A stretch of 64,000 bases of DNA from Arcicella sp040387735 (lineage in GTDB: Bacteria > Bacteroidota > Bacteroidia > Cytophagales > Spirosomataceae): contig JAZKDE010000021.1 in the NCBI GenBank assembly GCA_040387735.1, forward strand, positions 1 through 64,000. The letters are read 5' to 3'. Under the pieces are notes generated by a model that saw nothing but the letters and a program-made list of their open reading frames with translations, searched no databases and was not told the origin of the DNA. Positions 16,405 through 25,313 of the stretch are shown here, in pieces. The translations under genes were made by a program, and so were the position numbers. Position 1 is the stretch's first letter, and the number at the start of each line of letters is the position of its first letter.

Positions 16405-16503
16405 ATGAACAAATTATCTAAAATTCTATTGTTTTCTTTATTTGGCGTTGGCAGGCTAATAATATTCACGCTGTTTGAGATTTCAATCTCGAATTACAGA
16501 TAA
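16405..16503 (+). pseudogene. Cut-off signal-peptide ORF
   Basis: An ATG at 16405 opens MNKLSKILLFSLFGVG, which reads like the start of an exported protein. It then runs into the palindrome cluster and stops after 32 codons. It looks like the 5' end of a gene lost when the repeat cluster arrived or when DNA was deleted beside it. A chance ORF is the alternative. Confidence 0.4.
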
Positions 16504-16602
16504 AAAGGATTTCCAATCCGATGAAAATGATAGCGGATTAAAATCCGATTTTATCTAACATTCGACATTTCAATATCGTATAGCGTAGACCACGGCTAAT
16601 AA
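16454..16602. repeat. Cluster of four short palindromes flanked by a 9-base direct repeat
   Basis: Four hairpin words follow each other: GAGATTTCAATCTC (16477-16490), GGATTTCCAATCC (16507-16519), CGGATTAAAATCCG (16534-16547) and CGACATTTCAATATCG (16563-16578, one pair mismatched). GGCTAATAA occurs at both ends (16454-16462 and 16594-16602). The design resembles REP-type intergenic palindromes, and similar GGATTTCAAATCC-like words are, from memory, frequent in Cytophagales genomes. No transposase is encoded nearby. Confidence 0.65.
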
Positions 16603-16611
16603 AATTTTATT

Positions 16612-17277
16612 ATGCAAAAACAAAGAACCATAGAAGGGTTTAATAAAATAGCACCATTTTATCATGCAGTTTCTATGATATGTTCTTTTAATAGAATTCA
16701 TAAATCCCAAATGTGGCTATTATCAAAGAAAATGAAGTTTTCTAAGGTATTGATAATAGGTGGTGGAGATGGAGAATTTTTACTTGAAGCCATGAAGCAA
16801 GGAATATCGGAGCAGTATTATTATATTGACATTTCTGACGCCATGATTAAATTGGCTCACGATAAAATAGAAAAGCAATCATCCCTATATTTAGATTCTG
16901 TAGTGTTTATTTGTGGTTCGTATCAAGATATTCCTACTAATCAAAAATTTGATTTAATTGTTACACCTTATTTCTTAGACTGTTTCTCTGATAGTGAGTT
17001 ATCGCTTGTAATAGCCAAACTTCATACACAATTAACGATAGGAGGAACATGGTTTTTTACCGATTTTAATATTCCTGAAGGAATGATTCGAGTCTTTATT
17101 TTTAAAAATATAATTCAATTACTTTACAGAATTTTAAACTTCTTTTGTGATTTGGAGGTAAATCACTTGCCTGATTTCAAGAAAGAGTTTTGTAAATATG
17201 AGATTACGCTTCTTCATGAAAAACACTTTTTAGGTGGTTTGTTAATTAGTCGAATTTATAAAAATAAGATTCCTTAG
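16612..17277 (+). CDS. Class I SAM-dependent methyltransferase
   Basis: Probably methylates a small molecule or lipid; substrate unknown. The glycine-rich SAM loop is VLIIGGGDGEFL at about residues 46-57, followed by the acidic strand end YYIDIS near 80 and the motif FDLIVTPYFLDCF near 123-135. A hydrophobic segment FIFKNIIQLLYRILNFF (about 165-182) suggests contact with membrane or a hydrophobic substrate. The domain begins directly at the N-terminus, with no signal. It sits between the palindrome cluster and an exported protein, within the stretch separating the RNase from the barstar, but no link with them is shown. Confidence 0.8.
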   Translation: MQKQRTIEGFNKIAPFYHAVSMICSFNRIHKSQMWLLSKKMKFSKVLIIGGGDGEFLLEAMKQGISEQYYYIDISDAMIKLAHDKIEKQSSLYLDSVVFICGSYQDIPTNQKFDLIVTPYFLDCFSDSELSLVIAKLHTQLTIGGTWFFTDFNIPEGMIRVFIFKNIIQLLYRILNFFCDLEVNHLPDFKKEFCKYEITLLHEKHFLGGLLISRIYKNKIP

Positions 17278-17354
17278 TGGTTATTTAATAAGGTTGCGGA
17301 ATACCATCATTGCATTAGCTCGTATTTTAAAGTAGTAGTCTTCTCCCCGAACAA

Positions 17355-17362
17355 TAACTTTG
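17355..17362 (+). promoter_or_regulatory. Candidate -7 element for the exported protein and barstar
   Basis: TAACTTTG matches TAnnTTTG and lies 32 bases before the ATG at 17395. No properly spaced TTG is seen, so this is partial support. Confidence 0.4.
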
Positions 17363-17394
17363 GGAACATTGTAGCAAAATCTAAATAATTCAAA

Positions 17395-18051
17395 ATGAAA
17401 CCACACATTAATACATTTAAAAAAGTTCTTTTCATTTTTCCACTATTATGTTCAATAACTGGGTTTGGACAAGTACCAATAAAATCGACAAAACTGGCTA
17501 TAAACAGATTACCATTTAATATAAAAGTTGAAGGAAAAACAAAAAATGCCATTCGTTGGACGGATAATTTGGGCGATAATATTGTTGTAACTACTGAGAC
17601 AGGCATTTATCAAAGCAAAAAAATGATCCATGAAAATGATGGAGCTGATGCCGAACTTTTTGCGTTTCATTTTATCGTTTCAAAAAATGAAGTAAAGCAA
17701 ACTTGGAAAGTTTACGATTTTATTAGTGATTGTCCAGTGGATATTGAAGCAACTTTTATCAAAAATACACTACAAGTAACTGACCTCAATAATGATGGTA
17801 TTGCTGAAATTTGGTTGATGTACAAAACGGTTTGTCACGGTGATGTTAGTCCTTCTGATATGAAAATAATTATGTACCAAGGTCAACAGAAGTTTGCGGT
17901 GAGAGGAAAGAACAAAGTGAAACTTTCAGATAAAGAATCTTATGGTGGTGAGTATAAATTTGACCCCGCATTTAATAACGGGCCGAAGGCATTTATTGAA
18001 TTTGCAAAGAACTTATGGAATAAAAATATCATGCAGGCATCAGAAGAATAA
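17395..18051 (+). CDS. Exported protein resembling the M949_RS01915 family
   Basis: Function not established. Residues 1-25 form a signal peptide (signal cleavage near GFG-Q). The middle holds WKVYDFISDCPVDIEA and TDLNNDGIAEIWLMYKTVCH, a pattern I recall from Bacteroidota proteins labelled 'M949_RS01915 family surface polysaccharide biosynthesis'; that label rests on one mutant and says little about chemistry. The DLNNDGIAEIW stretch is reminiscent of FG-GAP/VCBS-type calcium loops. It precedes the barstar gene by 51 bases and may be cotranscribed with it. Confidence in the family name is moderate. Confidence 0.6.
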   Translation: MKPHINTFKKVLFIFPLLCSITGFGQVPIKSTKLAINRLPFNIKVEGKTKNAIRWTDNLGDNIVVTTETGIYQSKKMIHENDGADAELFAFHFIVSKNEVKQTWKVYDFISDCPVDIEATFIKNTLQVTDLNNDGIAEIWLMYKTVCHGDVSPSDMKIIMYQGQQKFAVRGKNKVKLSDKESYGGEYKFDPAFNNGPKAFIEFAKNLWNKNIMQASEE

Positions 18052-18102
18052 TTTCTTCGGCAGTATGTAAAACTAAAAACAAAAAATCTTACCCAATTAC
18101 AC

Positions 18103-18522
18103 ATGGCAAATTATACAATATTACAAGCGGTAACCGAAAAGCATAATTCCGAAAAAACATTGGTTGCAATTATTGACGGAACAGAGGTAGATACTTTAGA
18201 AAAATTCTATATAGAGGTTTCTTCGCAATTAAAGTTCCCCGATAATTTCGGAAATAACTTTGACGCTTTTGACGAAATGATTAATGATTTAGATTGGTTA
18301 ACCGAAACTAATATCTATCTTGTCTTTAAGAATTATGACGATTTTTTATCAGAAGAAAATGACGAAGCTCGAGAAATCCTCTTGACTATTTTGGATGATG
18401 CCGCTTCAGAATGGAAACGTGTCGATGATAGTGAGAGCAAAAAACTGAGAATGCAAATTGAGCCTTCTGAACTTGGTGAAGATGATTTGGAGACTTTGGG
18501 AATTGAGTATAAACAAGATTAA
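18103..18522 (+). CDS. Barstar-family ribonuclease inhibitor
   Basis: Predicted cytoplasmic inhibitor that would plug the active site of a barnase-type RNase. The hallmark region FPDNFGNNFDAFDEMINDL (about 45-63) aligns with the barstar helix that covers barnase: Asp54 matches barstar Asp35, and Glu58 stands where barstar has Asp39. A beta strand IYLVFKNYDDF follows as in the family. The protein is 139 residues, about 50 longer than classical barstar, with an acidic C-terminal extension. It is 1.7 kb from the lipoprotein RNase and overlaps the following phosphatase gene by one base. Whether it inhibits that RNase is an inference. Confidence 0.88.
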   Translation: MANYTILQAVTEKHNSEKTLVAIIDGTEVDTLEKFYIEVSSQLKFPDNFGNNFDAFDEMINDLDWLTETNIYLVFKNYDDFLSEENDEAREILLTILDDAASEWKRVDDSESKKLRMQIEPSELGEDDLETLGIEYKQD

Positions 18523-20393
18523 TGATGAAATATCGAGTATTGTGTATTAAGATTTTGATGGTAAATATTATAATTTTGTTTCAATTAACACAATTATATG
18601 CTCAAAAAATAACTCGTGGACCATACTTACAAATGGCTACCCCAACGAGCATGATGATTCGTTGGAGAACAGACGTAGCAGTTGCATCAAAAATAAATTT
18701 CGGCATATCACAAACACAATTAACTAACTCAAAATCAGATGATTTACCCAAAACAGACCATCTGATTACAATTGATAATCTAAAACCCAATAGTCAATAT
18801 TTTTATGCTGTTGCTACTGGAAATACCGTTTTACAAGCCAGTATTGACAATTTTTTCGTCACGCCTCCCCCGCTTGGTAGCGAACAAAAAGTAAGTATTT
18901 GGGCATTGGGCGATATGGGAATGGGGACGGCAACCCAAACAAATGTTTACAAACAATATTTAAAATACACAGATAAAATACACACAGATTTATGGTTACT
19001 CTTAGGAGATAATGCCTACGGGCAAGGGAAGGATGAAGAATTTCAATTACGTTTTTTTGAATATTATCAGACAGAACGATTAATGAAACAAACAGTTATA
19101 TTTCCTACTCCAGGAAATCATGACTACTCTCCTACCCCAAATAATTACCGCATTGAAGACCCATTAGTAGCATATTTTAACATTTTTTCAGTTCCGACAA
19201 AAGGTGAAGCGGGTGGTATTCCCTCTGGCTCAAAAGCATATTATTCTTATGATTACGCCAATATTCATTTCGTAAGTTTAGATTCTTACGGACGAGAAGA
19301 TATGGATAGAAGATTTTTCTCGAAAGACAGCGAGCAAATGAAATGGTTTGAGAAAGACCTTCAAGTTAACAAACAAAAATGGACAATTGTATATTGGCAT
19401 CACCCACCCTACACGATGGGTTCGCATAATTCGGATACAGAATCAGAGTTGAAATTATTACGGGAAGGGGTTGTACCTATCTTAGAAAAATACAAAGTTG
19501 ATTTAGTATTAAATGGACACAGCCATAATTACGAACGCTCGCAAATGATAAAAGGGCATTATGGTTTAGAAGCTACTTACAACCCAACAATACACGGTGT
19601 GAGTTCATCAAATGGGAAATATGATAATTCCAATAATTCTTGTCCATACATAAAAGACAGCCAATCCCTTAATAATGCAGGAATTATCTACGTAGTCAAC
19701 GGCTGTGGTGGCAGTAATTCGGGAACGCAAAGTACTTATCCGCACGACGCAATGGTTTATTCCAACGATAAAAGTGGCGGGTCAATGTACATCGAAGTTA
19801 AAGGAAACCGTTTAGATGCAAAATTCATTACCGAAGATGGAAGTATCAAAGACCAATTTACTATATTGAAAGATGTCAATAAAAAAACAGTTTTGAGATT
19901 AGAAGCGAATCAAAATTCACTCGTTTTACCAGCTTCTTGGCGTGGAACGTATAATTGGCAACATGATAATTCAAAGAATGAAACAGTTGAAGTTTCGCCA
20001 CAAGTTACAACAAAATACATTGTTCAAGATGACCAAAAATGTTTGCAAGATGAGTTTATGGTGAAAGTCGCTACGGCACAGACTATGAAAGATTTTAATC
20101 TTACTGCAACTAAAAGTGGAATGTCGATTGACTGGCTCACAACGCAAGAAAGAGGAATAATACAATTTGAAATTGAAAAACAGAGTAAAAATAGTGACTT
20201 TAAAACAGTAGCGATTATTACCTCAAAAGCAAAAAGTCAATTTTCAGACAAACCTATATTTTACAGATACATGGATCATATTCTCGAAAATGAAGAGAAA
20301 GTAAATTACCGAATTAAAATCATTGATAATGAAGGAGCTTTTTTTTACTCAAATGTAAAAATTGCTAATACAACCTTAAATATTACAGATTAA
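18522..20393 (+). CDS. Purple-acid-phosphatase-like metallophosphoesterase
   Basis: A secreted metallophosphatase. Residues 1-28 look like a signal peptide. A fibronectin-III-like purple acid phosphatase N domain covers about 30-115, then the calcineurin-like core shows the dimetal motifs GDMGMGT, GDNAYG, GNHDYSP, WHHPPY and NGHSHNYERS in order (about 130-340). The last 200 residues form extra beta-rich domains ending without a recognisable type-9 sorting tail. The start ATGATG overlaps the barstar stop (TAATG), so translation is likely coupled. Substrate is probably a phosphomonoester, unproven. Confidence 0.9.
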   Translation: MMKYRVLCIKILMVNIIILFQLTQLYAQKITRGPYLQMATPTSMMIRWRTDVAVASKINFGISQTQLTNSKSDDLPKTDHLITIDNLKPNSQYFYAVATGNTVLQASIDNFFVTPPPLGSEQKVSIWALGDMGMGTATQTNVYKQYLKYTDKIHTDLWLLLGDNAYGQGKDEEFQLRFFEYYQTERLMKQTVIFPTPGNHDYSPTPNNYRIEDPLVAYFNIFSVPTKGEAGGIPSGSKAYYSYDYANIHFVSLDSYGREDMDRRFFSKDSEQMKWFEKDLQVNKQKWTIVYWHHPPYTMGSHNSDTESELKLLREGVVPILEKYKVDLVLNGHSHNYERSQMIKGHYGLEATYNPTIHGVSSSNGKYDNSNNSCPYIKDSQSLNNAGIIYVVNGCGGSNSGTQSTYPHDAMVYSNDKSGGSMYIEVKGNRLDAKFITEDGSIKDQFTILKDVNKKTVLRLEANQNSLVLPASWRGTYNWQHDNSKNETVEVSPQVTTKYIVQDDQKCLQDEFMVKVATAQTMKDFNLTATKSGMSIDWLTTQERGIIQFEIEKQSKNSDFKTVAIITSKAKSQFSDKPIFYRYMDHILENEEKVNYRIKIIDNEGAFFYSNVKIANTTLNITD

Positions 20394-20399
20394 GGCGAT

Positions 20400-20846
20400 T
20401 TATTTTTTCACTAACTTCAACGAAGTAAAGACTTCATCACCTTCACTATTATACTTTCGGGCTTCTTACAACAATAAGGTTTTATCAGTTTGTTCAAGAA
20501 ATTGGTAAATCAATTTCACATTATCTGGTCTATCCATTATAATATAAATACCTGCCCGAAAACACACTTGAATCACCAAATGGTCTTCTCCAAATTGAAG
20601 GTTTATCCTTGAAGTTTGTTATCCTACGTAAATACTTGAGGTAGAATTTTTCACTTCGGAAGAACTATGAACAATATTTTTAACGGTATCTCTCGGATAA
20701 AAATAGAGTGATTGTTCCGCATCAGGAGGAAATGGCTTTATTCTTTGCTCAACTGGAACTCCTTTTACTTTTACGTGCAATAACATATAATGACTCACAT
20801 AATTACGCAAAGTATTGGTAGGCAATATGTTAGGAATGAAAATCAT
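20400..20846 (-). pseudogene. Decayed AraC-family regulator
   Basis: A remnant. From ATG at 20846 the protein opens MIFIPNILPTNTLRNYVSHY, like the sensor domain of the intact AraC gene next to it. It meets an in-frame stop after IYVG at 20619. Beyond the stop the same frame resumes with QTSRINLQFGEDHLVIQVCF, which matches the sensor domain's continuation, so the stop interrupts a once longer gene. Similarity ends after about 20 further residues, and a second in-frame stop follows. The DNA-binding domain is absent. The trailing residues EARKYNSEGDEVFTSLKLVKK (split by reading) look like the end of another protein and could not be identified. Confidence 0.7.
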
Positions 20847-20916
20847 AAATTGAAAGCGATTTATTAAAGAGTAAAATAACTTTAATCTGCATACGTCAAG
20901 TATAAAAAACGACATT

Positions 20917-21747
20917 TTATGTTTCTTTTTCACCGAAAATTCTTTCAGGAGCCTTAGAATCTGTTTCGTAAAAACCAGTAGGGCTCAGTTTTGTAAAATC
21001 TTTGTAATCTTTCACTAAATGTTGATAATCATAATAGCCGCTGTGCAAGGCAATTGTCAGCCAATCCAAGTCAGGACAAGCATTTTTCATCCGAAAAGCT
21101 TTTTCAAAACGTACAATTCTATCAAACACTTTAGGGTTCACTCCCATCCTTTCCGTAAATTTTCGATGAAATTGTCGTGGACTCAAACAAGCCTGATTCG
21201 CTAAATTGTCAATGGAAATTGCTTTATTTTGCCCTAAAATCAATTGACTAACACGGTCAATTCCGTGTAAATCTCGTTTAGATTTTCGAATTATCTTCTC
21301 TAAAAATGCTTCTGCTATTAAAATGCTTTTATCAACATCCTCGGTATTAGACATTTGTTCATAAGCCTCCCGAATATCTCTACCCCAAATGACTTCGGCA
21401 TCAATAAAAGTATTAGTTAGTTCATAAGATGGTATTCCTGTTAGCCGAAACAAAGCCCCTGGTTGCAATACAATTTGCAAAGACCAAAAATCATGAGGTA
21501 CATACCGATTCGTAACGATTGTATGTTGTCCATTAATAGTACATTTAGGGTGGGTTAGCAATTTATCAGAACCCAGATAACTCACATTTAGTTTATCTCT
21601 CAATAGAAAAATTAGACAATGTTCAGGTCGAGGAGAATATGCTTTGAAGGGCAACACATCATTCGCCCCAAATACGAAACGGATAATTTGATGCTTCCGA
21701 ACGTATTCTTGCAAAGCTGGATTTGGCAAAACATCTCTGAGTATCAT
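20917..21747 (-). CDS. AraC-family transcription regulator
   Basis: A 276-residue regulator. The N-terminal domain (about 1-160) is a DUF6597-type sensor like that of the neighbouring remnant. The C-terminal AraC helix-turn-helix pair begins near 170 (ISIDNLANQACLSPRQFHRK, then FTERMGVNPKVFDRIVRFEK) and ends with the second-helix pattern LDWLTIALHSGYYDYQHLVK. It begins 2 bases after the cupin gene's stop on the same strand, so they probably form an operon and may sense a shared signal. The target is unknown. Confidence 0.88.
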   Translation of the reverse strand: MILRDVLPNPALQEYVRKHQIIRFVFGANDVLPFKAYSPRPEHCLIFLLRDKLNVSYLGSDKLLTHPKCTINGQHTIVTNRYVPHDFWSLQIVLQPGALFRLTGIPSYELTNTFIDAEVIWGRDIREAYEQMSNTEDVDKSILIAEAFLEKIIRKSKRDLHGIDRVSQLILGQNKAISIDNLANQACLSPRQFHRKFTERMGVNPKVFDRIVRFEKAFRMKNACPDLDWLTIALHSGYYDYQHLVKDYKDFTKLSPTGFYETDSKAPERIFGEKET

Positions 21748-21749
21748 TG

Positions 21750-22301
21750 CTATTTCAAACTAAGTGGTGGTCCAACAACTTTCAAACCGTGGGCAGCGTG
21801 AATTTTATCAATTTCTTCGGTACTTGGTTTTCCTTTCAAATTGCTCATTGTCATAAAAAACTCCTCCATTTTTCCCGCAGGCTGCAAAAAATAAATTAAT
21901 TTCCCTAAGTTACTCAGTTGAATCCAAGTATGTGGTACTTGTCTGGGTAAGAAAATAGTGTCACCTACATTAAGAATATCTTTTTTGTCTCCTACCTGAA
22001 AAAGATACTCCCCTTCTACGACCGTAAAAATTTCGTCTTGGTCAAAGTGAATATGAAGTGAAGGTCCAACTTTCTGATTTCCAATGTATTCAAAAACCGC
22101 TAATTGTCCATTTGTATCTTTCCCCGAAATTTTCACATCGTTTGGATTAATTCCCATAAATGGCGTGTGAATTCCAAAACGAGCTTCTTTTGCTTTTACA
22201 ATAAATGAGTTTGTCAGGTTTGACTCAGCTTTTCCTTCTTCTGACACAGTTCCCATTGCCAAGGCTAATGATGAAACCGTTAAAAATTTTCTTCGTTGCA
22301 T
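21750..22301 (-). CDS. Cupin-domain protein with Tat-like signal
   Basis: A single-domain cupin of unknown substrate. The N-terminus MQRRKFLTVSSLALAMG has the RRxFL pattern of a twin-arginine signal, so export of a folded metalloprotein is likely. Cupin motif 1 is seen as HIHFDQDEIFTVVEGEYLF (about 81-99, two His and one Glu as metal ligands), and motif 2 as GDTIFLPRQVPHTW (about 116-129). It is immediately upstream of the AraC gene. Quercetinase-like enzymes have this layout, but no specific match is claimed. Confidence 0.85.
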   Translation of the reverse strand: MQRRKFLTVSSLALAMGTVSEEGKAESNLTNSFIVKAKEARFGIHTPFMGINPNDVKISGKDTNGQLAVFEYIGNQKVGPSLHIHFDQDEIFTVVEGEYLFQVGDKKDILNVGDTIFLPRQVPHTWIQLSNLGKLIYFLQPAGKMEEFFMTMSNLKGKPSTEEIDKIHAAHGLKVVGPPLSLK

Positions 22302-22388
22302 AAAAGTAGTTATTTATTTCATAGGCAAAGTTGTAAAATCTTGATATTTAGTTAGTGGTAAAAATCGGACGTTTTTTGAGGAAAATAA

Positions 22389-22418
22389 AAAGCGGTCAAA
22401 CTTTCGTCTGACCGCTTT
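22389..22418 (-). terminator. Intrinsic terminator of the S9 peptidase gene
   Basis: A 10-bp stem AAAGCGGTCA/TGACCGCTTT with a 10-base loop lies 11 bases past the stop codon; on the minus strand it is followed by TTTTTATTTT. Confidence 0.88.
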
Positions 22419-22428
22419 AAAAGTATTC

Positions 22429-25281
22429 TTATTTTCCAACTTCCAATTTTTGATTAATCCCTTTCTCTAAAAGTGGTAATCCTTCTGTCATCCACGCAGG
22501 GGCTGGAGCATCTTTAAGATAATAGTCAAAATATTGATAAAGTCTCTTTGCAAAATCTTTTCTATTTTTACGTAGAGTCAAACCATGTTTTTCTCCGTTG
22601 TAATTCAATAACCAAACCGGTTTATTTAAACGTTTGAGAGCCATGTAAAATTCAATTCCTTGATACCATGGTACAGCACCATCATCGTCATTGTGCATCA
22701 TCAATACAGGTGTTTGAATTTTGGGAACTTGAAAAAGCGGTGAATTTTCAATATATTTATCAAACTTATCCCAAAGTGTACCTCCAATTCTTGTTTGTGT
22801 TTTTTCGTACTGAGCTTGACGAGAAAGTCCTGACTCCCAACGAATTCCACCGTATGCTGATGTCATATTAGAAACTGGAGCTCCAGCTTCAGCCGCTCTA
22901 AACATATTAGTTTGTGTAACTAAATATGCAGTTTGATAACCTCCCCAACTATGTCCAGAAATACCAATACGTTCAGCATTTACGAAACCTTTTGAAATTA
23001 AAGCAGTAACCCCTGGTATAATACAATTAAAAGCACTTTTTCCTGGATCACCTGCTTTATAAACAATATCAGGTACAAAAATCACATAACCATTTGACGT
23101 AAAATATGGATAATTAATATACGAACGAATCGGCGACGGTGTAAAATGCATATTCAAGTTATCTGTATTCTTTTCGTAAAAATAAACCATCATTGGATAT
23201 TTTTTAGTCGAATCAAAGTGTTCTGGTTTATACAAAAGCCCCTGTAAAGGCGTTCCATCAAGTGCTTTCCAATCAACTAACTCAACAGTTCCCCACGTAT
23301 ATTCCTTTTGCTGCGGATTTGCATCAGATATTTTCATTACATTTTGAAAACTCAAATCGGAGGCATATAAATCAGGGAAAACTTGAAAATTTTGCTTCGT
23401 AAATATCAGATTATCAGATCCTTTCGCTTTTATTGGGTTTGATAAACTAAAGAATTCCTTATAAACTTCCTTCGGTTTTGTCAGTGGATTTGTTGGAATT
23501 GCATATCCTTCCTGCTTTTTTTCTTCGTAAAACAGCTTCCAAAGGACATTTTTACCCAATATAAATCGATCATCCGCATCTAAATTAACGTAACGATATT
23601 GTACACGATTCTCACGGCCTCCAGTAATCAGCATTTGAGCGTTATTTTTCAGATCTATCGCCCAAGCATCGTAGTGATCGTACACTACAAACATTGGGTC
23701 TTTCAAATCATCCACCCAACCAGCGGCACCATAAGCAGGTGGAAAATCTGGATGGTCATCATCATCTTCAAAAAATTTGACAATTTTATTATTCGTCAAT
23801 TTTACAGTCTTTTCTGTATTAACTGAATATGCGAACCAAGCTGTATCTGGCAATGACCACCAAGTAACATACTGAGCATTTGGCGAAAGGGAGGGATTTC
23901 CTTGTAATGCTGTTGAAATTTTTTTCCGTGAACCGTCTTGAATATTCACCAAATAAACATCTCTTTTAGTATTCCAATCCCAGTGCTGATTTGAATAGGG
24001 TACATCAGAAGTAGCTAAAACGATGTTATGGTTAGCTTCTTTATCTAAAACTACAGTTGGGATTTCCAAGAATCCTAATTGTACTATTTTAAGATTATCT
24101 AAACTTATAACTGCCAAGTATGAACGTTTTTTATCCTCATCTAAGGTAACTTTTTGCTGAGTTTGCAATTTTTTATCTTGCCAATTCCAAACTTCTACAT
24201 TAACAATTTCCTCAGGTAAAAGTGTTGTATCTGCTACAATTGGCTTAGGATTTGTCCCAAAAAACAATTTTGTTCCATCCTTAGAAAAACGGGGTTGATA
24301 ATGTTCACTCACGAGCCAACCTTGTGGAGCAAATGTCTGATTTTCATCCGTTAATAATTTGGCTTGAACTTCTCCCGATTTCCAATAATAGAGTTTGGGC
24401 AAACGAATTTGAGTCTTTGTATTCGTATCCAAATCAGCAATAAATGCTATTTGCTGTCCGTCTTCAGTAAGAGAGAGTTTTTTAAATTTCCCTTTTGACT
24501 TAAAAATATTATCTAATTTTCCAGTTTGTAAATCATACGAATACACTCCCGACTGCAAAGTAGAATCATTCCCAGTTGTACTGAATACTAATCTTTTACC
24601 GAATTTAGCAAAATCGTAATCTGTAACAAATCCAAATATTTGATCTACATTAGTTTTCAAGTTCTTCAAAACTAAACGATAACCATTCTCTTCTGACTCT
24701 TTCTTGGATACTTTCTTTTTAATATCAGCCTTTACTAAAGTATCTTTCTTTTTGGCATTATCTACTTTCTTCGTTTCTTCCAATTGATAAGCAAGCCACC
24801 CTCCTACTTTCTCGGGGATTTTGTACGACACAACATTCGGAATTTTAGCAACTGAGTTAGTCTTTAAACTATAAATGCCCAAGGAATCTTTGGGCATTTC
24901 GTCTTTTTTCTTCTTTAAATGTTTCATAGATTTAACCAAGTTCAACTGTGGCTTTATCTTGAAAATAGCAAATTCAGAATCATCAGTCAAGCGAATATCA
25001 GCTCCTCTTTTCACAGAATCAATTTTTGTACTTTTCAAAGAATAGAATACAATCCTACCATCTCCTTCTTGAGGATTGATGGTATAAACGACCGTACTTC
25101 CATCATTGGAAATTAATTTATCAGGAATCTCTTTCCATGAATCATAGACATCATGCGTAAGTGTTTTCTTAGGAATCTGCGTTACAATTTCTGTAACACT
25201 CTTTGGTATTTTTTTCTTTTTTTGGGCTGATAATGAAAACGTAATTATCAAGCACAACATTAGCAGTACTTTTTGTCTCAT
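22429..25281 (-). CDS. Prolyl-oligopeptidase-family (S9) serine peptidase, exported
   Basis: A secreted peptidase of family S9. Residues 1-19 form a signal peptide ending at LSA-Q. A long beta-propeller-like region (about 30-640, with repeated KLFFGTNPKP / YVTWWSLP-type blades) precedes the alpha/beta-hydrolase domain. The nucleophile elbow GHSWGGY puts Ser near residue 777, the acid in HNDDDGAVPW and the base His in GEKHGLTLR near the end, the usual Ser-Asp-His order. Length 950 fits the longer S9 proteins of Bacteroidota. The LacI gene ends 32 bases upstream, which could place the two in one unit. The peptide substrate is unknown. Confidence 0.92.
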   Translation of the reverse strand: MRQKVLLMLCLIITFSLSAQKKKKIPKSVTEIVTQIPKKTLTHDVYDSWKEIPDKLISNDGSTVVYTINPQEGDGRIVFYSLKSTKIDSVKRGADIRLTDDSEFAIFKIKPQLNLVKSMKHLKKKKDEMPKDSLGIYSLKTNSVAKIPNVVSYKIPEKVGGWLAYQLEETKKVDNAKKKDTLVKADIKKKVSKKESEENGYRLVLKNLKTNVDQIFGFVTDYDFAKFGKRLVFSTTGNDSTLQSGVYSYDLQTGKLDNIFKSKGKFKKLSLTEDGQQIAFIADLDTNTKTQIRLPKLYYWKSGEVQAKLLTDENQTFAPQGWLVSEHYQPRFSKDGTKLFFGTNPKPIVADTTLLPEEIVNVEVWNWQDKKLQTQQKVTLDEDKKRSYLAVISLDNLKIVQLGFLEIPTVVLDKEANHNIVLATSDVPYSNQHWDWNTKRDVYLVNIQDGSRKKISTALQGNPSLSPNAQYVTWWSLPDTAWFAYSVNTEKTVKLTNNKIVKFFEDDDDHPDFPPAYGAAGWVDDLKDPMFVVYDHYDAWAIDLKNNAQMLITGGRENRVQYRYVNLDADDRFILGKNVLWKLFYEEKKQEGYAIPTNPLTKPKEVYKEFFSLSNPIKAKGSDNLIFTKQNFQVFPDLYASDLSFQNVMKISDANPQQKEYTWGTVELVDWKALDGTPLQGLLYKPEHFDSTKKYPMMVYFYEKNTDNLNMHFTPSPIRSYINYPYFTSNGYVIFVPDIVYKAGDPGKSAFNCIIPGVTALISKGFVNAERIGISGHSWGGYQTAYLVTQTNMFRAAEAGAPVSNMTSAYGGIRWESGLSRQAQYEKTQTRIGGTLWDKFDKYIENSPLFQVPKIQTPVLMMHNDDDGAVPWYQGIEFYMALKRLNKPVWLLNYNGEKHGLTLRKNRKDFAKRLYQYFDYYLKDAPAPAWMTEGLPLLEKGINQKLEVGK

Positions 25282-25313
25282 ATTTTTGTGGATGAAGGTA
25301 TGTTGATTTTACT

